This document shows positions 1 through 7,882 of a stretch of 60,520 nt of DNA, one piece after another. The DNA is from an uncultured Verrucomicrobiales bacterium (GTDB taxonomy: Bacteria > Verrucomicrobiota > Verrucomicrobiia > Verrucomicrobiales > DEV007): contig CALAHF010000089.1 in assembly GCA_937891465.1 (NCBI GenBank), positions 1 through 60,520 of the forward strand, written 5' to 3'. The notes under the pieces are model-generated. The model ran no database searches and was not told the origin of the DNA. It worked only from the letters and a program-made list of their open reading frames with translations. Made by a program: the position numbers and the translations under genes. Every line of letters starts with the position of its first letter. Position 1 is the first letter of the stretch.

Positions 1-358
1 TGGAGGCGAGGGGAGTTGAACCCCTGTCCTAATGGCCGTCTAAATAAACGTCTACATGCATATTCGATCTTTTAATTTAGGAGTCGTGGCTTCGAACGAC
101 AGAATCCATCACCTCCGATTGCCACTGTAACCTCTCGCGTCAACGGCCGGACACCCGCCATGACGCCAGCCTGCTAAAGTAGTCATAGATTGCCTCAGCA
201 GGCGTCGGACAATCTACGGGAGGCCTAATTAGGCCGCCATTGCAAGTTCAGGTTCTTCGTTTGCTTTTGTTTGTTTGATCAGCTTTTTACGAGGCCAACT
301 GATCAACCTCGGCATGCAGTCTATCTTTCAAACCACCAGTCGAAACCAGTACGCCCCC
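1..358 (-). ncRNA. ssrA: transfer-messenger RNA (tmRNA)
   Basis: tmRNA rescues stalled ribosomes and tags the incomplete protein for degradation. Read on the minus strand, the 5' end (GGGGGCG, 358-352) pairs with the 3' end (CGCCTCC, 8-2), forming the acceptor stem. A T-arm sequence GGGTTCAACTCCCCTCGCC is visible near the 3' end. The tag reading frame runs 264 to 229: resume codon GCA, then codons for NEEPELAMAA and a TAA stop, so the added tag would be AANEEPELAMAA. The discriminator base is position 1; a CCA end, if encoded, lies outside the window. The region from about 265 to 358 resembles the usual tRNA-like domain and pseudoknot 1. Confidence 0.95.
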
Positions 359-445
359 AGATAAATCTGTCACAATTTAATAGACCGACGGTAGCTGGAT
401 TTGTTCAATATTCAATCCCTCAACGTGGGTATTTTCATCGCTCCC

Positions 446-1135
446 TCAAATGCCCAACTCCGATTTTACGGCTGAAAGCTCAGCCTTTACGCCGGAGAGC
501 CCGGTTTCGAGGGTGGAAATCTCGGTCCGCATCTCAGCCATCGCTGTTTCCATTTCTTCACGCCAACTGGCGCTGCTCACGGTGGTTGCTTGCACCGGAG
601 CGGCTGAACTCGAAATCACATCTTCAGCGTGTGCCGGAGAAACATCGCCGGACAGCATATGCACATACGTCACCGCGCGGCGACCGCCACCGGCAGGAAC
701 CATTTTTACCAAGGGCTCGTGTTCGTAATTTATCAGCTTATCGAGCGATTTTTGGGCTCGGTCCAAGTCCGGAAAGGAGTGCATTCTCTCAGTTCGCTGT
801 CGCAATTCGCCCAAGGTTTGCTGTCCGCGAAGCAAGAGAACACAAAGCAACGCTCGTTCAGCCTTGTCGAGATACACGAACTCATTTTCGAGCGTGTGTT
901 TGTTTTTTGGAACACGTGCCCCGGCCTGATGCACCAGAAGCGATAGCTTTTTTTAGCGAAGCCCCTCCATCGCTTCTTCCACTGTGTCCGTCCCAAAATC
1001 GACGACTGGTTCCCGCGAGCTTTTCTGATTACACGCCGAATGAAGTTGATTGAGTGTCAGCGGATATTGTTCCGGGGTGGACATTTCTTTTTCCAGCAAG
1101 CAGCCCAAAACACGGGCTTCCTCAAAAGTAAGCAT
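446..1135 (-). pseudogene. yceH: YceH family protein (DUF480) interrupted by an in-frame TAA
   Basis: The N-terminal part (ATG at 1135) carries the family pattern [20 protein letters not shown] and [12 protein letters not shown]. The C-terminal part continues with HQAGARVPKNKHTL, LLLRGQQTLGELRQR and a short C-terminal coiled coil. Both parts are in the same frame and are separated only by a TAA codon at 953-955 (context LR-stop-KKLSLLV). The spacing matches E. coli YceH with no gap, so a single codon change explains the break. A later GTG at 934 could restart a shorter product. YceH has winged-helix folds and no established function. The lesion may be a real nonsense mutation or a sequence error; a programmed event is unlikely. 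The start at 1135 is only 14 bp from the divergent TraB-like gene. Confidence 0.85.
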
Positions 1136-1148
1136 CGGCAAATCGGAT

Positions 1149-2072
1149 GTGTTACAAACGGCGATTGCGTGTTTTGAGCGAAAATCGGATGGCAAAGTCG
1201 TTGATCTTGTTGCGGTCGTTCACATTGGCGGTCAGAGTTATTACGATCAGATCGATCTATTACTGAAAAACTATGACGCGGTTTTATACGAGCTGGTTGG
1301 CGGTGAATTTTCCCAGCGAGCCGTGAATCCTCCGCCTGAGGAAATGGGCGGCGTTCGTGGAATGCAGGGGATGGCCAAGAGTTTGCTTGGTCTCAAATTT
1401 CAGCTCGATTCGGTCGATTACGAAGCGAAGAACTTTGTCCATGCCGATGTGCTGTGGGATGAGTTTAATCAACTCATGGTCGCGAAAAATCAAAGCATGG
1501 CGACGATGTTCGCGCGTGCTATGGAGCTTGCTTCCAAGGGAGAAATCGAAGGGATGCCGACTTCGGAAAAAGATTCCAACGCCATGTTGATTTCACTGAT
1601 CGGTTCGCTCGCGAGCGGAGATTCGTCGGGTTTGAAACGAACCATCGGACCGTTTTTGGCGGAAGCGGAAACGCTGATCACCCAATTGGAGGGCGAAGAC
1701 GGAACCGTTCTCGTGTCTGAGCGAAACAAGGTCGTCATGAAAAAGCTGAAGTCCGAGATCACGGCCAAAAAATCGAAGCTCGCGATTTTTTATGGGGCCG
1801 GCCACATGCCTGATTTGGAAGATCGCCTCATCGCAGACGAATTTGTGAAAAAGAACGTCAGTTGGGCAACTGCATGGGATATCGGACCTCCCAAAAAGGG
1901 ATCAGGCACTGCTTCGAGTCAGTTTTTTCAAAATCTCCTGAGCGAAGATTCAAGCATGCTCGACGTATTGCAGAGCTTCGGAAATGCGCTCAACGAAGCG
2001 AATAAAACTCAGCCGTCCGATCCGCCAGTGGAGGCCGAAGCCGAGGCAAAACAGGGTTCAACGAACCAATAG
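1149..2072 (+). CDS. TraB/GumN-like protein, possibly lacking its N-terminus
   Basis: The protein begins with a TraB-like block ([20 protein letters not shown], then LYELVGGE) and has a second conserved block, [16 protein letters not shown], toward the C-terminus. This family resembles TraB/PrgY and the metalloprotease-like Tiki/GumN fold; activity of the bacterial members is poorly known. The open frame extends upstream to 1050, but that part is antisense to yceH and looks non-coding. The best start is GTG at 1149. Exported relatives usually have a signal peptide and some 20-40 more residues before the VVDLVAVVH block, so the N-terminus may be missing. The last residues (STNQ) and stop are encoded by a dispersed 43-bp repeat. 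The start is uncertain. Confidence 0.6.
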   Translation: MLQTAIACFERKSDGKVVDLVAVVHIGGQSYYDQIDLLLKNYDAVLYELVGGEFSQRAVNPPPEEMGGVRGMQGMAKSLLGLKFQLDSVDYEAKNFVHADVLWDEFNQLMVAKNQSMATMFARAMELASKGEIEGMPTSEKDSNAMLISLIGSLASGDSSGLKRTIGPFLAEAETLITQLEGEDGTVLVSERNKVVMKKLKSEITAKKSKLAIFYGAGHMPDLEDRLIADEFVKKNVSWATAWDIGPPKKGSGTASSQFFQNLLSEDSSMLDVLQSFGNALNEANKTQPSDPPVEAEAEAKQGSTNQ

Positions 2073-2104
2073 GGTTGGTTCGTCGAACGCACCCAATTAC
2101 TTCG
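2062..2104. repeat. 43-bp palindromic repeat, copy 1
   Basis: Two 21-bp halves separated by one base: the left half starts CGAACCAATAGGGT and ends GGTTCG; the right half is CGAACGCACCCAATTACTTCG-like, a degraded inverted copy. It lies between two convergent genes and supplies the stop codon of the TraB-like gene. A further partial unit (AACAGGGTTCAACG) lies just before it, at about 2050. Confidence 0.85.
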
Positions 2105-2109
2105 TAAAA

Positions 2110-3375
2110 TCAGAGTGACTTGATTGCCTTGAGATATTGCTCCCAGTCGAAATCGGTCACGTCATGTTTTCCGGTTCTCACGTGATACCGAATAGTTTCG
2201 CCGACGGGGGTGTTTACGGCAGGCTGCTCGGAAAGGCCGCCAATCCCGGGTTTGCCGAGCAATTCGTAGACGGGGCTGGCGAGTGTAGCTGAGAGGAATT
2301 CTCCCTTGGGATCAGCCCAAGTATCTTCTTCAGCGCTGGCGACATAAACCATTCGTGGAGCGATCAGCGAAATGAGCTGATGCTGATCGATCGGCAGGTC
2401 GTTTTCCTTGTCGTTGTATTTTAAAAAATTGTCGCAGAACCAATGGGGGAAACTCGTGTTGATTCGTTTCACTTTTTCGCCGAACCGCCGACGATTCAAT
2501 GCGGCTCCTCCGCACCCGGAATCGTTTGAGATGGTCAGTGCAAAGCGCTCATCAGTAGCTCCTGCCCACAGGGAGGTTTTTCCAAGTCGTGAATGTCCGA
2601 AAACGGCTACTTTTTTTGGATCGACTCCGTCGGCAGTTTCAAGAAAATCCATCGCGCGGCTCAAGCCCCAGGCCCAGCTTGCGATTGATCCCCATGCTTT
2701 GGGACCGTCCGGCTTTCCGAAATGAGCATGAAGCCCGTTTTTGAATCCGTCGTCGAAATCGGGATCGATATCGCCGTAATAAATCGTGGCGATTCCAACG
2801 CCGGAATCGATGATTTTTTCGATCGGCCAACGATTTACTTTAAAGCCGCGAGCGGACTCTTGAGCTTTGTTTTTGATGACTCGGCCGGACTTTTTATCAT
2901 CGCCGGACATTCGCATCCACGAGGTTGGAATCGTGATTTCAGGAGACGAATGAACGGTGTGATTTCCTGAAAAATTCAGTGTCAGAAACGTGGGGGCTTT
3001 TTCGACCGACTTCGGGGTGATAAGCAGCATGGTCAATGAGGGGCCCGCTTCGTCGCCGACGAGATAAACCTCGACTTCGCGCATCAGCGCTTTTCCGTCC
3101 ATGAAGTCAGGAATCGTTTTGGTTATCTTGGAGGTGATTTTTGCTGCAGTTGGAGCGTTTCCATACATTTCGTTCGCGAATAACCCGAGCGTTTCAGCGC
3201 GACGTTTTTTCCAATCATCCGGTGTTTTTACGGCGCTTCCATCTTCAAAAACCAGTGGATCCGGTAATTCGAATTTCGGCACTTTGGCCTCGTCAATATT
3301 GACGTCAGGACGGTTTTGAGCCGTTGCTACGGTGGCGGCGAAGGTGAGAGTCGAGATTAAAAACAGATGTTTCAT
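2110..3375 (-). CDS. CE15 4-O-methyl-glucuronoyl methylesterase
   Basis: This 421-residue secreted hydrolase probably cleaves ester bonds between lignin alcohols and 4-O-methyl-glucuronic acid side chains of xylan, or similar uronate esters. A signal peptide covers residues 1-19 (ends TAQ). The nucleophile elbow GHSRLGK lies at 260-266 (Ser262). A candidate acid Glu300 lies in RRRFGE and the catalytic His404 in GKHDVTDFDW; these match the bacterial CE15 layout. Length fits the family. It is transcribed away from the HupE-like gene, with a 97-bp shared upstream region, and fits the carbohydrate-degrading character of the window. Substrate identity is inferred from the family only. Confidence 0.88.
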   Translation of the reverse strand: MKHLFLISTLTFAATVATAQNRPDVNIDEAKVPKFELPDPLVFEDGSAVKTPDDWKKRRAETLGLFANEMYGNAPTAAKITSKITKTIPDFMDGKALMREVEVYLVGDEAGPSLTMLLITPKSVEKAPTFLTLNFSGNHTVHSSPEITIPTSWMRMSGDDKKSGRVIKNKAQESARGFKVNRWPIEKIIDSGVGIATIYYGDIDPDFDDGFKNGLHAHFGKPDGPKAWGSIASWAWGLSRAMDFLETADGVDPKKVAVFGHSRLGKTSLWAGATDERFALTISNDSGCGGAALNRRRFGEKVKRINTSFPHWFCDNFLKYNDKENDLPIDQHQLISLIAPRMVYVASAEEDTWADPKGEFLSATLASPVYELLGKPGIGGLSEQPAVNTPVGETIRYHVRTGKHDVTDFDWEQYLKAIKSL

Positions 3376-3472
3376 TTAAAGTCAGTATAGGAAATGGAGC
3401 TGGTTTTTCCAACCACAATTCGGGCCGCGATTATTCGATTGGAATTCTACTGACCTCGTCGAAATTTCAGCA

Positions 3473-4618
3473 ATGCTTCACTTTCGCTTTCAGTGTTTCT
3501 TTTATCTTCTTGTCTTGTTTTTCGCCGGTTCTGCGAGCGCTCACAAGGTGACGACGGTTTCTGTGGTAACGGATATCGATACCAAAAAACAGACCTACGC
3601 CGTTAATTTGGCGATGGAGGTTGAGTCGAGTGGTGATGCGGAAGTCGACGAGCAGATATCGCCCGAACAGGCGGCACGCAACTTCACTCAAGAAGCACTC
3701 GTAATTTATTTTGATAAGACGGAGCTCAAAGAGCACGACGTAAAAAGCGAAATCATCACGACTTCGGATGAAGACACGCCGGAAGAATTGAAGCGAATGA
3801 CAGCGACGGTTATTTTGTCTGGGAAAATACCGAAGGGATCTGAGAATTTTCTACTCTACGTGGATGAAAGCACGGAGGCGTCCGTTGTCATGGTTTATCG
3901 GAAAGATGGCAAACCCAGCCGTCGAATGCAGGTACTGTATCCCGGAGATTTCAGCCGTCCCAATGATATTCTTCCGATCGAAACGGGGGATCCATTTGAA
4001 AAAGCGGAGGAGGAAAAAATTGCGGCCACGAATGGAAAATTGGGAGTTCTTGATTCTTCATCAGCCCCCAATGGCGTTAAGACGCTTGGCTTTATGGACA
4101 ACTTGAAAAATGGCATTGCTACCGTTTTTCCAAATGGGACGGTGCATTGGGTTTTTGTGATTGGATTTCTCCTTCTCAATTTACGAATGCGGCCGATCAC
4201 CGTGCAAGTGGGGGCTTTTGTTATTGCACATTCGCTTGGATTAGCCTTGTCCGTTTTCGAAATTGCCACGGTTGCTGAGAGTATTTCGCTGGTGATTGTT
4301 GGTTTGGGTGTTCTCTACGTGGGGCTGGAAAATCTGATTCTAACCACGCTTAAACCATGGCGTCCGGTCGCGATTTTCGTTGTCGGATTGTTTCATGGCT
4401 TCATGTTCTCAACCCATTATTCAGGCCGGGGAATTTCCGAACTAATCGGGTTTAACTTCGGTATCGAGATTGCTATTATTGCTATCTTGATGATTGGCCT
4501 CATCGTTTTGAATATCTTGTTCAAGCAGGAGTGGTATCGAAATGTAATCGTTCTTCCTGCGAGCGGGTTGCTTGTTGCCGCGGGTCTTTATTGGGCCTGC
4601 CTTCCTTTTTTGAAGTGA
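3473..4618 (+). CDS. HupE/UreJ-like membrane protein with periplasmic N-terminal domain
   Basis: Residues 1-23 form a signal peptide ending ASA before HKVTTV. A soluble region follows to about residue 200, then six or so hydrophobic helices. The membrane part contains the HupE/UreJ-type signatures LFHGFMFSTHYSG and an early FPNGTVHWVFVIGF helix. Members of this superfamily are linked to nickel or cobalt handling or have no known role; the N-terminal periplasmic domain makes it the HupE/UreJ_2 type. No urease or hydrogenase genes are nearby, so no substrate can be assigned. The following gene starts 51 bp downstream and may be co-transcribed. Confidence 0.75.
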   Translation: MLHFRFQCFFYLLVLFFAGSASAHKVTTVSVVTDIDTKKQTYAVNLAMEVESSGDAEVDEQISPEQAARNFTQEALVIYFDKTELKEHDVKSEIITTSDEDTPEELKRMTATVILSGKIPKGSENFLLYVDESTEASVVMVYRKDGKPSRRMQVLYPGDFSRPNDILPIETGDPFEKAEEEKIAATNGKLGVLDSSSAPNGVKTLGFMDNLKNGIATVFPNGTVHWVFVIGFLLLNLRMRPITVQVGAFVIAHSLGLALSVFEIATVAESISLVIVGLGVLYVGLENLILTTLKPWRPVAIFVVGLFHGFMFSTHYSGRGISELIGFNFGIEIAIIAILMIGLIVLNILFKQEWYRNVIVLPASGLLVAAGLYWACLPFLK

Positions 4619-4669
4619 AGCGGGTCGAATAAAATTTTTTAGACGAAACAACACGGCGGATGCGCTTCG

Positions 4670-5266
4670 ATGGGTGAAAACAAAACACCCATGAACGACG
4701 ACAGTTCACATCCTAACGACGACGAGAAATTCAATGAACTCGCGGAGATTGAAAGATCTCTCGGAGAATTGAAGCCATCGGAACTGAAAAGCGACTTCTT
4801 GCGTGAGCTTGAGCGCGATCAGCGGAACGTGCACCGCACGCAGACGGCGGAGCCCGGCAAAATTGTCATGGTGCGATTCATTCCGCTAATGGCCGCGGCG
4901 TGTGTTGTTTTGGTAGGGTGTCTGGCCTTCCAAATGGGAGCATTTAGGTCCGATCCTGCACCGACGAATTCTGTCGTGGCAAATTCCACTGCACCTAAAA
5001 ATGTCGTCCCGCCAGAGGATGAGTATCTTATCAATGGCCTTCCACCGAGAGGTGGGGATGGGTTTCAACCCGTTTCTGCACAGGGAATTATTCGAAACGC
5101 CTCTGCTGGAGGTGCCGTGCAAATTGATGAGAGTGGGCGTCTCGTGCGGGAAATGAGCCTGGAAGTCGAAGATGTCTATCACTTTCACAATCCCGAAACG
5201 AAAACGAACATTCGATTCTACTCCCCTCGGGAAGTGATCATCATGATGCCCGTAGAGGCGGAGTGA
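4670..5266 (+). CDS. single-pass membrane protein, possibly anti-sigma-like
   Basis: The protein has a charged cytoplasmic N-terminus (about 65 residues), one transmembrane helix (MAAACVVLVGCLAFQMGAF, about residues 68-87) and a periplasmic C-terminal half ending VIIMMPVEAE. This layout recalls membrane anti-sigma factors, but no cysteine/histidine zinc-finger motif is present and no sigma gene is adjacent, so the function stays open. ATG at 4691 (MNDDSSHPND) is an alternative start. It precedes the PDZ protein by 23 bp, and the two are probably one operon. Confidence 0.6.
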   Translation: MGENKTPMNDDSSHPNDDEKFNELAEIERSLGELKPSELKSDFLRELERDQRNVHRTQTAEPGKIVMVRFIPLMAAACVVLVGCLAFQMGAFRSDPAPTNSVVANSTAPKNVVPPEDEYLINGLPPRGGDGFQPVSAQGIIRNASAGGAVQIDESGRLVREMSLEVEDVYHFHNPETKTNIRFYSPREVIIMMPVEAE

Positions 5267-5289
5267 GCCGGACCGAAATTATTTTGAAC

Positions 5290-6288
5290 ATGAACTCTTT
5301 TCCTTCCAAATTGGTCGCTGCTTTTGCTCTTTTAAGCATTGGCGGCATGATTGGTATTTCGCAAGAAAACAGCCGACCGGATCCCGATCTCCCAAAGACA
5401 AAGAAAATTGCCTATCTCGGCATTTTATCGTGCTCGCTGGAAGATTCTTTGCGCCAGCATTTGGAGCTGCCCGATGGTTTTGGATTGCAGGTTAAGGATG
5501 TCATGAAGGATGGTCCTGCTGCGACGGCGGCGCTGACGCCACATGATGTCCTCACCATGATCGACGACCAGCGGCTAACGACGGTTTCGCATCTGGCACT
5601 CCTTGTTCGGTGTTATGCTCCAGGGGAAAAGGTCAGTCTGACGTTCATTCGCAAAGGAAAAGAAGAAGTGGTCGAAGTGGTTCTGGGAGAGCGTGAAGTG
5701 GCGGATCAGCCTTTTTTCGCGATCCACCCGCATTTGAACAATCCTGTAGGGCAGGGAAATTCCGCTGAATGGCAACATGCCGTGCAATGTTATCAGGACA
5801 GTCTCAATCAGTGGCTGCAGCAGAATGGGCGTAGTCCGCAGGGCGATCGGCGTTTGAATTCCCGTCAGAATGCCAAGCCGTCCGCTCCGGGAAATACCGG
5901 CAAGCCGCCATCAATCTCGGTTCGCCCCGGATTCCCGATTCAGGTTTTTGGATCCAGTGGAATTGTAAAAATCGATAACGGGTTTGGCGAGGTCACGATT
6001 AAAACAACGGATGAAGGGCATCAAATTATTGTGAAAGACGAGAACGGCGAGGAGGTTCACGAAGGGGCTTACGACGCTGAAAAAGGCACGGCCGGACTGC
6101 CAAAGGAAGCGCAAGAGCACCTCAAAAAAATGAAGCTCGACGATCTTAAGATTCTGGTTCCCAGTGGCCCCGTCATGAATCCTCCGGCGGGAGAAAAGGC
6201 TGAAAAGAAGCCGGCGGTGGAAAAAATCTCTGAGGAGATTTCATCTGCGGAAACAGACCGTGCCGGTAGTAAAAGCGACCTTTTGTGA
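5290..6288 (+). CDS. secreted PDZ-domain protein
   Basis: ATG at 5290 gives a clear signal peptide (MNSFPSKLVAAFALLSIGGM... before SQENSRPD); the upstream GTG at 5263 would spoil it. A PDZ domain spans roughly residues 35-130 (YLGILSCSLEDSLRQHL, then VKDVMKDGPAATAALTPHDV and GEKVSLTFIRKGKEE). The rest is low-complexity and charged, with Pro/Lys/Glu-rich segments and no protease catalytic triad, so it is not DegP. It probably binds a partner in the periplasm. It follows the membrane-anchored protein at 4670 closely, suggesting that the two act together. Confidence 0.72.
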   Translation: MNSFPSKLVAAFALLSIGGMIGISQENSRPDPDLPKTKKIAYLGILSCSLEDSLRQHLELPDGFGLQVKDVMKDGPAATAALTPHDVLTMIDDQRLTTVSHLALLVRCYAPGEKVSLTFIRKGKEEVVEVVLGEREVADQPFFAIHPHLNNPVGQGNSAEWQHAVQCYQDSLNQWLQQNGRSPQGDRRLNSRQNAKPSAPGNTGKPPSISVRPGFPIQVFGSSGIVKIDNGFGEVTIKTTDEGHQIIVKDENGEEVHEGAYDAEKGTAGLPKEAQEHLKKMKLDDLKILVPSGPVMNPPAGEKAEKKPAVEKISEEISSAETDRAGSKSDLL

Positions 6289-6339
6289 TCAAACCGGCCG
6301 CTTGCGCCAAAATTCAGACGGGTTTACAGAAAACGGCAC

Positions 6340-7014
6340 ATGAGTCAGCCCATCGTCGAACTTAAAAATGTCTCCAAGTGGTATGAATCCGATCCGGATC
6401 GTCGGGTGCTCGATCAGGTAGATTTAGCCGTCATGCCTGGAGATTGTTTCGCAATCGTCGGTCCTTCCGGTTGTGGAAAAAGCACCTTATTGAACTTGTT
6501 GGGGACGTTAGACACTCCGAATGAAGGTGAAATCTTAGTCGGGGGCGAATCCATTTTAGGGAAAAGCGAAAAAGCTGTTGCCCACATTCGAAGCTCCGAA
6601 ATCGGATTCATCTTTCAGCTTCATCATCTGTTGCCGCAATGTACTGTTTTGGAAAACGTGCTGGTTCCGACCCTGGCGCTTGGGGGAGAGCGTGACTCAA
6701 AAGCGGCGACCGATCGGGCGAAGTCGTTGCTGGAGCGCGTTGGACTGGGTGATAAATTCGATAGTAAGCCCGGACAGCTTTCCGGAGGCGAACGACAGCG
6801 GGTTGCCGTGGTCCGCGCATTGATCAATTCGCCGAAAATTCTCCTCGCAGACGAACCGACCGGCGCGTTGGACGAGGAAAATGCCGAGAAGCTCATCGAC
6901 TTGTTGGTGGACTTGAATAAAACGGAAAACCTGGCGCTCGTCATGGTGACTCACGATATGAACCTCGCTGAAAAGCTGGGTGACATCCGACCGCTAAAGA
7001 CATTCGAGCGCTAA
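6340..7014 (+). CDS. LolD/MacB-type ABC transporter ATP-binding protein
   Basis: This 224-residue ATPase contains Walker A GPSGCGKST, a Q-loop region (IFQLHHLLPQ), the signature LSGGERQR, Walker B ILLADEPTGALD and switch His in VTHD. The LLPQ...TVLENVLVP pattern is typical of the LolD/MacB/FtsE branch, which powers mechanotransmission rather than substrate import. Such genes normally sit beside an FtsX-like permease. Here the only candidate is the large permease at 12387, separated by the TonB2-type operon. The exact role (lipoprotein release or other export) cannot be told from sequence. Confidence 0.9.
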   Translation: MSQPIVELKNVSKWYESDPDRRVLDQVDLAVMPGDCFAIVGPSGCGKSTLLNLLGTLDTPNEGEILVGGESILGKSEKAVAHIRSSEIGFIFQLHHLLPQCTVLENVLVPTLALGGERDSKAATDRAKSLLERVGLGDKFDSKPGQLSGGERQRVAVVRALINSPKILLADEPTGALDEENAEKLIDLLVDLNKTENLALVMVTHDMNLAEKLGDIRPLKTFER

Positions 7015-7099
7015 AAAATCGGCCAGTTGATAAGTGCGGAGTTATTGGGATCTGCTACGTTTCGCCGCTTTGCGAAGTGTAGAGAAGCAATCAATTCCG

Positions 7100-7882
7100 A
7101 TGTTTTGTCAAATCCATCACCCTTTCCTGATCGCCGCAGCAACGATTGTTGTGTGTTGTGTCGGTGCGTTTGCCCAGGAAGCGCAGACGCCGCCGGCCGC
7201 AGTTCAGGAGAAAGTGCGTGAATGGATTCGCGTGCAAAAAACGATCAGCGCCGAGAAATCGGGCTGGGAGCAGCAAAAGACGACGTTGTCTGATCTCAAT
7301 GAAATTCGGAAAAAGGAAATTGCGAAAATCGATGAGCTGATTGAAGCGGCTGGGAATCGGTTCGCCGATGCCGAAAAGCAGCGCGCCGAACTCACTACCG
7401 AAGAAGTTGCACTCCAGGAAAAACGGGCGCTCTTTGAAAAACGCGTAATCGCCCTTGAGGCAGGCCTTCGCGAGCGCGTCGCGTATTTTCCAACGCCGCT
7501 TTTAGAAAAAATCGACGACGAGGTTGGGCGGCTGTCGGAAACGGACTCTGCAGCTTCGCTTCAAAATCGATTTCGCGATGTCATTGCTATTTTGACGGAA
7601 GCCGGTGCATTCGAAAACAAAATCACGGTTGTGACCGATCTTCAGGAAATTGGAGATCAGCAAATTGAAGTGGATATCATTTATGTCGGTCTCCATCATG
7701 CATACTACGTCAACCGCAACGGGGATCATGCCGGAACCGGTCAGCCTGGCGCGGATGGTTGGATATGGAACTCTAATAACAAACTCGCCGGAGAAATTCG
7801 GGAGGCGATCTCAATCCATCGGCGCGAAACCACACCTCGATTTGTGAAATTGCCGCTTTCTGGAAAGGAGAGCGCGGAATGA
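7100..7882 (+). CDS. DUF3450 family periplasmic coiled-coil protein
   Basis: ATG at 7100 gives a signal peptide (ends VGAFAQ). The mature protein is a long coiled coil (residues about 45-130, rich in Glu/Lys/Arg/Ala) followed by a compact C-terminal domain (IIYVGLHHAYYVNRNGDHAG, DGWIW). This matches DUF3450 proteins that precede ttpC-exbB-exbD-tonB in TonB2-type systems. It is the first gene of the operon and overlaps the next by 4 bp (ATGA). An upstream in-frame start at 7034 is less likely because it would mask the signal sequence. Confidence 0.82.
   Translation: MFCQIHHPFLIAAATIVVCCVGAFAQEAQTPPAAVQEKVREWIRVQKTISAEKSGWEQQKTTLSDLNEIRKKEIAKIDELIEAAGNRFADAEKQRAELTTEEVALQEKRALFEKRVIALEAGLRERVAYFPTPLLEKIDDEVGRLSETDSAASLQNRFRDVIAILTEAGAFENKITVVTDLQEIGDQQIEVDIIYVGLHHAYYVNRNGDHAGTGQPGADGWIWNSNNKLAGEIREAISIHRRETTPRFVKLPLSGKESAE

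Noticed and set aside
1-30. A tRNA gene at the window start
   Set aside because: The T-arm-like sequence belongs to the tmRNA; the matching 5' half is more than 300 bases away and a tag frame lies between.
953-955. Selenocysteine or recoding at the yceH stop
   Set aside because: The codon is TAA, not TGA, YceH has no catalytic Cys at this place, and no hairpin of SECIS type was seen.
271-1053. 260-codon open frame on the plus strand
   Set aside because: It runs antisense through the tmRNA 5' part and yceH; its protein is Arg/Ser/Pro-rich without any motif.
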